Position numbers and translations under genes: made by a program. 40,086 bases of DNA from a virus: positions 1 through 40,086 of IMG/VR virus record IMGVR_UViG_3300046169_000008; one strand, given 5' to 3'. This document shows, piece after piece, positions 8,720-13,985 of this stretch; position 1 is the stretch's first letter, and each line of letters begins with the position of its first letter. A model generated the notes under the pieces. The model had not been told where the DNA came from. It searched no databases and was given only the letters and a program-made list of their open reading frames with translations.

Positions 8720-8766
8720 AATTCTAGACTGTGCTTATTGTACTTGTTTATCTAGGGTCTAGAATT
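8720..8766. repeat. 10-bp perfect inverted repeat in AT-rich DNA
   Basis: AATTCTAGAC at 8720-8729 and GTCTAGAATT at 8757-8766 are perfect reverse complements 27 bp apart. The left arm begins 27 bp beyond the -35 box of the reverse promoter. It could be a two-site operator or part of an origin; the wide spacing makes a simple transcription terminator unlikely. Confidence 0.6.
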
Positions 8767-8841
8767 TCTGTTAGTAAATATTTTTGTGTGTTGTACATAC
8801 AAGAGGCAACCCCCGACCCCCCTCCCGCCTGTTGCCATTAT

Positions 8842-8853
8842 GCAACATGTTGC
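8842..8853. promoter_or_regulatory. 12-bp palindrome, operator candidate
   Basis: GCAACATGTTGC is a perfect palindrome at 8842-8853, with further GTTGC/GCAAC half-sites nearby (GTTGCC at 8831-8836, GGCAAC just left of the C-rich patch). It lies 17 bp upstream of the candidate forward promoter at 8870-8899. The arrangement of clustered half-sites is typical of repressor or activator binding, but no cognate regulator gene is identified. Confidence 0.4.
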
Positions 8854-8869
8854 GCATGGGCCACACCTG

Positions 8870-8899
8870 TTGTAATTGTGACACATGTTATGTTATACT
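8870..8899 (+). promoter_or_regulatory. Candidate forward promoter for the early block
   Basis: TTGTAA (8870-8875) and TATACT (8894-8899) are 18 bp apart on the forward strand, with TTATAC one base earlier giving 17 bp. It is the best forward-strand match I find between 8557 and 9475, but would leave a leader of about 570 nt before the first early gene. That leader includes the possible RNA structure and two hairpins. Confidence 0.4.
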
Positions 8900-9251
8900 G
8901 TAACAATTTAGATGCGGTGTTAAACCCAAAGCACTAGCCACATACCTTAACCCACTGAAACAATTACAATAACTAGTTAACTCAACCAATATTCTTTTAT
9001 TCCCATTATATAGTCTTAAACCACCGGGATAAATTAATTTGTAAATCGTGCATTTTTTACTTGAACCCCGAATCGAATCGTGCTCTTTATTGGTCATCGG
9101 CAAACGAACACCGGATCAACCGCCACGGCAAATGAATCCAACATGAGTTACCGAGCAAGGCCTAGCAATCAAGAGGGCCACGGAATACAGACTAAATTAA
9201 GACTTGACTAAGAATACAGAATATGCAGACTGAATAACAAGACGACACATA

Positions 9252-9331
9252 GACTAGCTTAAGGACAGCGTCCAAGATACGGGGCGGTAGAACGGTGACT
9301 TGAATCAGCCCGTCAAATGCTGGGGCTAGTC
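9252..9331 (+). ncRNA. Possible branched structured RNA in the early leader
   Basis: GACTAGC (9252-9258) pairs perfectly with GCTAGTC (9325-9331), closing an 80-nt region. Inside it GGAC/GTCC (9263-9273) can form a small hairpin and ACGGGGC (9279-9285) can pair with GCCCGT (9308-9313) with one bulge. The 7-bp closing stem is tRNA-like in length, but no T-loop, D-loop or plausible anticodon arm can be placed, so I do not call a tRNA. Evidence is base pairing in one sequence only. Confidence 0.3.
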
Positions 9332-9335
9332 GTGT

Positions 9336-9389
9336 TTGATTGATACAGAGGCATCTTTTCCTCCCGATAGGTGTCTCTTTATCAATCAA
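9336..9389 (+). repeat. Intergenic hairpin copy 0 (divergent, longest stem)
   Basis: Arms 9336-9355 and 9370-9389 pair over 20 positions with one C/T mismatch and two G-U type pairs, around a 14-nt loop. The inner arm (GAGGCATC with GGTGTCTC) is the class B form of the later copies. AGAGGAG follows, then an ATG at 9400 opening a four-codon ORF that ends at the TGA inside hairpin copy 1. Confidence 0.8.
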
Positions 9390-9408
9390 CCAGAGGAGAA
9401 TGAATTGG

Positions 9409-9458
9409 GGTTGACTTATCGGTGGCACCTTGCAAGGGTGTCACTAGATAAACCAAAC
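9409..9458 (+). repeat. Intergenic hairpin copy 1 (class A)
   Basis: Starts with GGTTGACTTATC, has inner arms GTGGCACC and GGTGTCAC around a short TTGCAAG loop region, and ends with GATAAACCAA. A GAAAGGA ribosome site and the ATG at 9475 follow directly. Confidence 0.88.
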
Positions 9459-9474
9459 CGAAAGGATAAGACCA

Positions 9475-9702
9475 ATGGTCACACTGACACACGTAACCGA
9501 AGTAGACACAATGCTAGAGGCGGTGAACATGGTTAAAGGTGCCTTATACGTTCCAGAATGGGTGTATAACACTGATAACCTAGACGCTTTCATCGTATCC
9601 ACAAAAGCACCTTATCACGGTCGGATATACGTTGACACTATGACGGGGGAAATCCGTGACGCCACCAAAGAGGAACACGATAGGTTTTGCATAGAGGGTT
9701 GA
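9475..9702 (+). CDS. Small early hypothetical protein (hairpin-flanked)
   Basis: A 75-residue protein (MVTLTHVTEVDTMLEAVNMV...), soluble in character, with IYVDTMTGEIRDATKEEHDR near the C-terminus. The ATG follows GAAAGGATAAGACCA. The stop codon TGA (9700-9702) is part of hairpin copy 2, so gene end and hairpin start are fused. Family not recognised. As one of the first genes of the forward block it is likely expressed early and may act on the host; this is positional inference only. Confidence 0.7.
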   Translation: MVTLTHVTEVDTMLEAVNMVKGALYVPEWVYNTDNLDAFIVSTKAPYHGRIYVDTMTGEIRDATKEEHDRFCIEG

Positions 9703-9745
9703 CTTATCAGGAGACATCTGCAATGGTGTCTCTCAATAAACCAAC
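9697..9745 (+). repeat. Intergenic hairpin copy 2 (class B)
   Basis: GGTTGACTTATC, then inner arms GAGACATC (9711-9718) and GGTGTCTC (9725-9732) around TGCAAT, then AATAAACCAAC. The upstream gene stop TGA is within the left arm, and AAGGAG plus the ATG at 9761 follow. Confidence 0.9.
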
Positions 9746-9760
9746 TCAAGGAGTGAGACT

Positions 9761-9976
9761 ATGGAAATCGAAAGAGTGGAAGTAACTTTGAAAACATGCA
9801 AGAGCATGACAGATCAGCTGGAAAACCTAGGGGCTAAAATTATAACTGAAAGCCTAGGTGACCAGATAGTTAAAAAAGCCCAGAACAGTAAGGGGAAGAC
9901 TTTGTTCAAGGCTATTGTGTACGATAACGAATCGGTGCTGGTATCGTATCCAAAGGGACTGTTTGACAAAATGTAA
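9761..9976 (+). CDS. Small early hypothetical protein (hairpin-flanked)
   Basis: A 71-residue basic protein (MEIERVEVTLKTCKSMTDQL...) with a predicted beta-alpha-beta flavour and one Cys. The start follows CAAGGAGTGAGACT, an ideal Shine-Dalgarno spacing, and this AAGGAG-to-ATG module is almost identical before the gene at 10045. The TAA stop lies 5 nt before hairpin copy 3. No family recognised; probable early gene. Confidence 0.7.
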   Translation: MEIERVEVTLKTCKSMTDQLENLGAKIITESLGDQIVKKAQNSKGKTLFKAIVYDNESVLVSYPKGLFDKM

Positions 9977-9981
9977 GAAGG

Positions 9982-10031
9982 GGTTGACTTATCAGGAGAC
10001 ATCTGCAAGGGTGTCTCTCAATAAACCAACC
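9982..10031 (+). repeat. Intergenic hairpin copy 3 (class B)
   Basis: Near-identical to copy 2: GGTTG pairs with CAACC on the outside, GAGACATC (9996-10003) with GGTGTCTC (10010-10017) inside, loop TGCAAG. It begins 6 nt after the upstream TAA and is followed by AAGGAG and the ATG at 10045. Confidence 0.9.
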
Positions 10032-10044
10032 AAGGAGTGAGACT

Positions 10045-10260
10045 ATGACATATAGAATTAACATTGCAGAAGGCAAAGGCCGCAACTGGAATGATACGGG
10101 CTTGCAGTACAGTCATTACTATGCTGTCGAGACAGACTATGAGGAGACAATGATTAGAATTGTCGAGGACTTGAGGCAGGTATATCCATACCCGGCTTAT
10201 GACATCACGGTGACTAAGTCTACTACAACTAGCACAAGATTGCCGATGGATTTGGGTTGA
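10045..10260 (+). CDS. Small early hypothetical protein (hairpin-flanked)
   Basis: A 71-residue protein (MTYRINIAEGKGRNWNDTGL...) rich in Tyr and Thr, ending in a Leu-Gly just before the TGA that belongs to hairpin copy 4. The start is set by CAAGGAGTGAGACT. There are no membrane segments. Not similar to its neighbours at protein level, although their upstream DNA is nearly identical. Function unknown. Confidence 0.7.
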   Translation: MTYRINIAEGKGRNWNDTGLQYSHYYAVETDYEETMIRIVEDLRQVYPYPAYDITVTKSTTTSTRLPMDLG

Positions 10261-10304
10261 CTTATCGGTGGCACTCTGCAAGGGTGTCACTAGATAACTT
10301 AATC
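10255..10304 (+). repeat. Intergenic hairpin copy 4 (class A)
   Basis: Left arm GGTTGACTTATC, inner arms GTGGCAC and GTGTCAC, right arm GATAACTTAATC. The right arm differs from copies 1 and 5, yet most outer pairs are kept through G-U pairing. The stop TGA of the upstream gene (10258-10260) is inside the left arm; CAAGGAG and the ATG at 10318 follow. Confidence 0.88.
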
Positions 10305-10317
10305 AAGGAGCAAGACT

Positions 10318-10902
10318 ATGCAATTTGTACGCAACATCAACGCAGTGTTTAAGCAAGCTCAACCACATGAGATAAAGCACGGCAAGACATGGTATCGTGA
10401 CGCATTGAAAGAGTGTGAGGACATGGCGGCATGTTATCAACTGCCAGTCCATATCGTAGCAGGAGTAGTGGCAGCATTGTCACCGACTAACAAGTGGGAA
10501 CGTAACCTAGTCGATGCAGCCAACATGTGCAAAGTGTTTACAGATGGAGGATATGTAGAAGATTGTGCTCCTTGCACGTACACCAAGATGCGAGACAAGG
10601 CATGGTCTATCTTGCAATCCATGCCACATAATGTAGAGGATGTAGCTTTTATCCTCAATGGGCCTAAGATAACAGACTTCTACCTATGCATCATGGGGCA
10701 TGATGTTTGTGTAATTGATGGTCACGCATGGGGCATTGCCTTCAAGGACAGACGCAACATGCAGGACGTACCAAGTATCGGTAAGCGGATGCGTAAGGAA
10801 TTGCAGCAGGCCTACAGCAGAGCAGGCAAGAAGCATGGTCTCACCGCCTATCAGATGCAGGCCGCAACATGGGTCACATGGAAGCGCATCCACAATGTCT
10901 AA
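10318..10902 (+). CDS. Conserved phage protein, possibly HhH-glycosylase-like
   Basis: A 194-residue protein. The stretch VAALSPTNKWERNLVDAAN (about 50-68), a later KITDFYLCIMG and VCVIDGHAWGIAF (about 130-142) form a pattern I have seen in phage hypothetical proteins (I associate it with DUF7178; recollection, not a search). The order of a helical 'aLSP.n.W..n..da' segment, a 'K...Fy..I' segment and an aspartate in 'v.iD.Ha' recalls the layout of HhH-GPD DNA glycosylases, so a base-excision or modified-DNA role is possible. It is flanked by hairpin copies 4 and 5. Confident as a gene, weak on function. Confidence 0.6.
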   Translation: MQFVRNINAVFKQAQPHEIKHGKTWYRDALKECEDMAACYQLPVHIVAGVVAALSPTNKWERNLVDAANMCKVFTDGGYVEDCAPCTYTKMRDKAWSILQSMPHNVEDVAFILNGPKITDFYLCIMGHDVCVIDGHAWGIAFKDRRNMQDVPSIGKRMRKELQQAYSRAGKKHGLTAYQMQAATWVTWKRIHNV

Positions 10903-10908
10903 GAAGTA

Positions 10909-10957
10909 GGTTGACTTATCGGTGGCACTCTGTAAGGGTGTCACTAGATAAACCAAC
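10909..10957 (+). repeat. Intergenic hairpin copy 5 (class A)
   Basis: GGTTGACTTATC, inner arms GTGGCAC and GTGTCAC, loop with TGTAAG, then GATAAACCAAC. It begins 7 nt after the TAA of the 194-residue protein gene and is followed by CAAGGAG and the ATG at 10971. It is the last copy; later gene junctions lack the motif. Confidence 0.9.
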
Positions 10958-10970
10958 AAGGAGTAAGACA

Positions 10971-11204
10971 ATGGAAAGACAAACAAACATAATGGTGTCA
11001 GCTGACATTGAAATGATGTTTGCGAGTGGCACTGTCGAAACATTTAGGTTGTCAGATATACCTTGCACTTGGGTATGGGATGAATCATCTAGGGAAGCGG
11101 CAGAATACTGGGCAGCATGTGACCATGTGTCAAACAATTATAAATTCGATTGGATGTCGATAAAGAGTTGGACGGGTTCGCCAGTCAAGAAAGAGAATGT
11201 CTGA
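10971..11204 (+). CDS. Small early hypothetical protein
   Basis: A 77-residue protein (MERQTNIMVSADIEMMFASG...) rich in Trp and acidic residues, with DIPCTWVWDESSREAAEYWA in the middle. The ATG at 10971 is fixed by the AAGGAGTAAGACA module after hairpin copy 5; an open frame continues upstream but through the hairpin. It is the last gene of the hairpin-linked series. Function not recognised. Confidence 0.68.
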   Translation: MERQTNIMVSADIEMMFASGTVETFRLSDIPCTWVWDESSREAAEYWAACDHVSNNYKFDWMSIKSWTGSPVKKENV

Positions 11205-11331
11205 CCTGCCACCTCATATAGAGGTAGAAATTTCTAGGCTGGGGGTTGTCAAACCAATCAAGGTATGCAAGCCTGAGCCTACACCACCACCAAGTCCATC
11301 ATGGGATGGCAAAGGGGAATGTCCCTACTAA
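11197..11331 (+). CDS. Very small Pro-rich hypothetical protein
   Basis: A 44-residue frame, MSDLPPHIEVEISRLGVVKP, then a PTPPPSPSW segment and a CPY ending. Its ATG overlaps the end of the previous gene by 8 nt, and a weak purine-rich AAGAAAGAG precedes it. A proline-rich tail and two Cys are visible. Supported by tight coupling, reasonable composition and a gap otherwise left empty; could still be chance. Confidence 0.45.
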   Translation: MSDLPPHIEVEISRLGVVKPIKVCKPEPTPPPSPSWDGKGECPY

Positions 11332-11379
11332 CCTAAGTCCTACGCAGTGTAGGCAATGTAGCAACAAGGAACTAAAGCT

Positions 11380-11715
11380 ATGACAACTATCAATGTAACA
11401 ACCCGCCCAATCATGAAGACAATCAACCAAGCATTCTACGACAAGTACACTGGTCACTTCACAAAGGCAAAGATTCATACTTACAACTACAGCATGATTG
11501 ATGATCTCTTGATTGAGAAAGATGCAGAGATGACAAGCCAAGCCATTGCTGACCAACTGAATGAATCAGCGGAGAGGGTAGAGTACCGCCGACAAGTCCT
11601 GTTGCGTGAGAAAATGATCCAACCTAAGCGTATCGGTAAGCGCCTGCGTAAGATCATGCAGCTGCAACAAGCCAAGGCTGACATCGAGAATCAAATCAAA
11701 GCACTGGAAGGATGA
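11380..11715 (+). CDS. Hypothetical protein with HTH-like segment
   Basis: A 111-residue basic protein. The region MTSQAIADQLNESAERVEYR (about 51-70), followed by RQVLLREKMI, has the rhythm of a winged helix DNA-binding domain, and the C-terminus (KIMQLQQAKADIENQIKALE) is a short coiled coil. It could be an early transcription regulator. A small CCTAC/GTAGG hairpin at 11339-11353 precedes its CAAGGA ribosome site. Regulator role is inference. Confidence 0.6.
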   Translation: MTTINVTTRPIMKTINQAFYDKYTGHFTKAKIHTYNYSMIDDLLIEKDAEMTSQAIADQLNESAERVEYRRQVLLREKMIQPKRIGKRLRKIMQLQQAKADIENQIKALEG

Positions 11716-11736
11716 TCTAGTAGAGGAGATGGTGTA

Positions 11737-12015
11737 ATGCCTAAGAAAATCAAAACAGAACTGACCCGTGATGAAGTACTCAAACTGCTGGAGATTTACA
11801 CCTGTATGGACAGCATGATTGATGACACGGTGGAGATGATGGATGTCCGAATGTCACAACTCAGTGACCTGCGAGATAAGGCACACACACTAAAACGTAT
11901 GTTTGACTTCCGTCCAGCCATAAACGAGGATGGTAACCCTAACCACTGGAAGCCATGCGTATTGCCTGACGATCCTGAGGCATGGTTTTACGAAAAGGAA
12001 GAGACAAATGGATAA
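11737..12015 (+). CDS. Hypothetical protein
   Basis: A 92-residue acidic, mostly helical protein (MPKKIKTELTRDEVLKLLEI...), ending in FYEKEETNG. The start follows GAGGAGATGGTGTA. It overlaps the next gene by 8 nt, part of a tightly packed run of small genes from 11380 to 12378. No known domain recognised. Confidence 0.62.
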   Translation: MPKKIKTELTRDEVLKLLEIYTCMDSMIDDTVEMMDVRMSQLSDLRDKAHTLKRMFDFRPAINEDGNPNHWKPCVLPDDPEAWFYEKEETNG

Positions 12016-12181
12016 GCTAGAACTATACACGAGTGAACTGTTGATGCTCAAGGAATTACTTAAGGATGACATGGAACAAACACATTTGGGTGAGGTTGAG
12101 TATGATGACGTTGATCTAATGCAATACTACCTTGATCGTGCCAAGGTGTTAGTTAAAGTAAAGGAGTTACTAAACCAATGA
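12008..12181 (+). CDS. Small helical hypothetical protein
   Basis: A 57-residue Leu/Glu-rich protein, MDKLELYTSELLMLKELLKD and on, probably a single helical hairpin. I chose the ATG at 12008 because GGAAGAG lies just upstream and the longer frame would run far into the previous gene. It ends in an ATGA overlap with the next gene, so translation is coupled. Confidence 0.6.
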   Translation: MDKLELYTSELLMLKELLKDDMEQTHLGEVEYDDVDLMQYYLDRAKVLVKVKELLNQ

Positions 12182-12378
12182 GTGTATGCGGAGAGATTGA
12201 GACAGCAGAGAGCCTAATCAAAAGTCTCACCAATCAATACGATTATCTGATCGAGCAGCATGGGCGGGGTGTCCGTCCATCGTGGGTATCTGAGGAACTA
12301 AGTCACTTAGGTATGCGGATACAGGATGCCAATGCCAGACTAGCACTGTTGCTAAATGGCAACAAGGCAGAGTATTGA
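12178..12378 (+). CDS. Small hypothetical protein
   Basis: A 66-residue protein (MSVCGEIETAESLIKSLTNQ...), helical, ending NGNKAEY. Start ATG overlaps the upstream TGA, and AAGGAG lies 12 nt upstream. It resembles short coiled-coil helper proteins only in general composition. Last gene before the promoter-like region of thyX. Confidence 0.6.
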   Translation: MSVCGEIETAESLIKSLTNQYDYLIEQHGRGVRPSWVSEELSHLGMRIQDANARLALLLNGNKAEY

Positions 12379-12390
12379 TGTGAAAGGGGG

Positions 12391-12418
12391 TAGACGTATC
12401 GGAATTGTTTGGTATAAT
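12391..12418 (+). promoter_or_regulatory. Candidate promoter for thyX
   Basis: A perfect -10 box TATAAT (12413-12418) lies 16 bp after TAGACG (12391-12396), a partial -35 match (TTGACA would be consensus). The -35 side reads GGTAGACGTATCGG, which resembles the GGTTGACTTATCGG start of the hairpin repeats. It is the only 90-bp gap in this part of the block. Confidence 0.45.
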
Positions 12419-12468
12419 AAGTATTACGGATGCCCCCTGATACAGAGGCAAGACAAGGAGAGCAAGAT

Positions 12469-13134
12469 ATGATTGAAGTAACTTACATTGACCACATGGG
12501 CAGTGACCTGACAGTAGCTAACGCAGCAAGGGTATCATTTGGTAAGACAAGTGAGATGGAAGATGATCCATGGGGGCCACCACGCCTCAAGAAGAAAGAT
12601 GATAAGCTGATCCGGTATCTTGCAAGAGAGAAACATATCAGCCCATTCGGTCACTGCTTCGCATCCTTCCACATCAAGGCTCCGATCTTTGTAGCACGGC
12701 AGCTAGTGAAGCATAAGTTCTTGAGATGGAATGAGATCAGCCGTAGGTATGTCGATGATGAACCTGAGTTCTATACACCAGATGCGTGGCGTGGACGTAG
12801 TGCTGACAAGAAGCAAGGTTCTGATGGTGTTGTATCAACAAGTCAAAGTATAATGACTTCATCTTCAAAGGCTAACATGTGGTCACTTAGATACTATCAA
12901 ACATTACTGAACCAAGGCGTAGCACCAGAGCAAGCACGTATGGTACTACCACAGTCTACTATGACAGAGTGGTATTGGTCAGGTAGCCTTGACGCCTTTG
13001 CTGATATGTGTAGGCTAAGGATTACACCGGATACCCAATACGAGAGTAGACAGGTAGCCCTTGGTGTAGATAAAATAATGTTAAGAATATTCCCTGTATC
13101 ATGGGAAGCACTTGAAGGGTACGGTAATGACTAA
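12469..13134 (+). CDS. thyX: Flavin-dependent thymidylate synthase ThyX
   Basis: A 221-residue protein that makes dTMP from dUMP using FAD, NADPH and methylene-tetrahydrofolate. The early SFGKTSEMEDD, HISPFGHCFASFHIKAPIF (about 56-74) and RQLVKHKFLRWNEISRRYV are family hallmarks. The ThyX signature RHR-X7-S appears as KHK-X7-S (residues 81-91), so both arginines are lysine. The C-terminal RLRITPDTQYESRQVA matches the usual dUMP-binding end of the fold. The start at 12469 follows AAGGAGAGCAAGAT. It heads the nucleotide-metabolism genes and is preceded by a promoter candidate. Confidence 0.93.
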   Translation: MIEVTYIDHMGSDLTVANAARVSFGKTSEMEDDPWGPPRLKKKDDKLIRYLAREKHISPFGHCFASFHIKAPIFVARQLVKHKFLRWNEISRRYVDDEPEFYTPDAWRGRSADKKQGSDGVVSTSQSIMTSSSKANMWSLRYYQTLLNQGVAPEQARMVLPQSTMTEWYWSGSLDAFADMCRLRITPDTQYESRQVALGVDKIMLRIFPVSWEALEGYGND

Positions 13135-13309
13135 GTATGTAAGTGAACCCGTCAAGATAACTGACATAACAGAGCATGAGGATGGCAGTGCCACGTTGCA
13201 GGTAGAGTGTGACCCAAAGACATTCGCTGCTATCTTTAATGTAGGCTTCGTGTCACTGATTAAGACAGGCTTATACTGGGAGACAGACAATGATAAGACC
13301 CATGACTGA
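13127..13309 (+). CDS. Small hypothetical protein
   Basis: A 60-residue protein (MTKYVSEPVKITDITEHEDG...) with a compact beta-rich look, VGFVSLIKTGLYWE near its end. It overlaps thyX by 8 nt and the next zinc-ribbon gene by 8 nt. A GAAGGG sits upstream of the ATG. Similar short proteins occur beside thyX and DUF3310 genes in marine phages, but I cannot name the family. Confidence 0.6.
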   Translation: MTKYVSEPVKITDITEHEDGSATLQVECDPKTFAAIFNVGFVSLIKTGLYWETDNDKTHD

Positions 13310-13424
13310 TGAAGAACGTAAGGCATCTCAAGAACGTGATGAAAAGAACAAGTGGCGCAAGTGTGTCAGTTGTGGTAATGCAAGTAGAGGCACATGGTGT
13401 AGCTTCTGTCTGGAGGAAGAATGA
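13302..13424 (+). CDS. Mini zinc-ribbon protein
   Basis: A 40-residue protein with CVSCGNASRGTWCSFC, two CxxC pairs 9 residues apart, a typical treble-clef or ribbon zinc site. The N-terminal half is highly charged (MTDEERKASQERDEKNKWRK). An in-frame ATG at 13290 would add four residues (MIRP). It overlaps genes on both sides, ending in ATGA with the DUF3310 gene. Zinc binding is a reliable inference; target is unknown. Confidence 0.6.
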   Translation: MTDEERKASQERDEKNKWRKCVSCGNASRGTWCSFCLEEE

Positions 13425-13735
13425 TTAGCAGTGAGTGGAAGAGACTAGTGAAAGAACATGAAGACTTTAAGGAGAATGTAATGGCAGAGCACACATCAGA
13501 GGACATCGTGCAGGAGCCTGAACACTATGCACGTTGGAAGATTGAGCCTATCACATACATCATGCTGAATGGCTTTGACTTCTGGCGTGGCAACATCATC
13601 AAGTATGCTAGTCGTGCAGGGTTTAAGTCATACTCAGGTAAGACAAAGGATGCCAGTGAGATACTTGATCTTCAGAAAGTAATCCGTTATGCTGAGATGC
13701 GTATTAATCAACTGGAAGGAAAGGAGAAACTGTAG
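13421..13735 (+). CDS. DUF3310 protein (nucleotide-kinase-like phage protein)
   Basis: A 104-residue protein with the DUF3310 core: EPEHYARWKIEPITYIMLNG (about 32-51) followed by FWRGNIIKYASRAGFK and a DLQKVIRYAEMRI helix. The family is very common next to replication genes in tailed phages and is sometimes annotated as nucleotide kinase without strong evidence. Two starts are possible: 13421, with GGAGG 4 nt upstream, and 13481 (MAEHTSED), with a better AAGGAG 6 nt upstream. Confidence 0.85.
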   Translation: MISSEWKRLVKEHEDFKENVMAEHTSEDIVQEPEHYARWKIEPITYIMLNGFDFWRGNIIKYASRAGFKSYSGKTKDASEILDLQKVIRYAEMRINQLEGKEKL

Positions 13736-13983
13736 TGTTTACTATAGAGTTTGAGTTTGACCACGTTAAGGTTGTATCAATGGATGAAACAGGAGAGCAT
13801 GACGATCTGCACCTGTACATTACAGATGATGGGACAGTTTTTCTAGCACAGACAGAGCTAGATGCAGATACAGATGATGATGAAGATATTATCTGTGTCA
13901 AGTATCAACAACTGCTTGACATCCTAGCATCTTTACATCAGGCTGAGGGTACATACCAGAATAGAAAGAGGAGTATGAATTGA
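13735..13983 (+). CDS. Acidic hypothetical protein
   Basis: An 82-residue, strongly acidic protein (FTIEFEFDHVKVVSMDETGE..., then DADTDDDEDIICV). It starts with GTG (13735), which overlaps the previous TAG; AAGGAG lies 9 nt upstream and no better start is available. A highly acidic short protein could be a DNA mimic, but similar composition also occurs without that role. Family not recognised. Confidence 0.6.
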   Translation: MFTIEFEFDHVKVVSMDETGEHDDLHLYITDDGTVFLAQTELDADTDDDEDIICVKYQQLLDILASLHQAEGTYQNRKRSMN

Positions 13984-13985
13984 CA

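Larger units (their letters stand above)
8557..9474. other. Divergent intergenic control region (918 bp)
   Basis: The only gene-free stretch over 300 bp. It separates the reverse virion block from the forward early block. It holds a consensus promoter for the reverse block, an AT-rich stretch with a 10-bp inverted repeat, a C-rich patch, a 12-bp palindrome, a candidate forward promoter near 8870-8899, a possible branched RNA at 9252-9331 and the first two hairpins of the intergenic array. No convincing protein-coding gene or tRNA is seen in it. It is also a reasonable place for a replication origin, but no direct evidence for that is visible. Confidence 0.8.

Noticed and set aside
8731-8937. 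68-residue forward frame in the control region
   Set aside because: No Shine-Dalgarno sequence, passes through the C-rich patch and palindrome, unusual composition.
9043-9100. tRNA-like or attachment-site segment around cgaatcgaatcgtgc
   Set aside because: The sequence repeats AATCGTGC but forms no T-arm and there is no integrase in the genome, so an attachment site is unsupported.
8888-9103. 71-residue reverse frame in the divergent control region
   Set aside because: No ribosome site, no coupling to any gene, and it runs across the candidate forward promoter.
9252-9331. tRNA gene with a 7-bp acceptor stem
   Set aside because: No T-loop (TTCRA) or plausible anticodon arm and no CCA-adjacent layout can be fitted between the arms.
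9336-10957. TTGACT inside each hairpin repeat as a -35 box of repeated promoters
   Set aside because: No TATAAT-like sequence occurs 16-18 bp downstream in any copy; the TAGATAA on the right arm is 28 bp away. The pairing arms explain the conservation better.
9336-10957. CRISPR array
   Set aside because: The repeats are palindromic but spaced by complete genes of variable length, not by uniform spacers.
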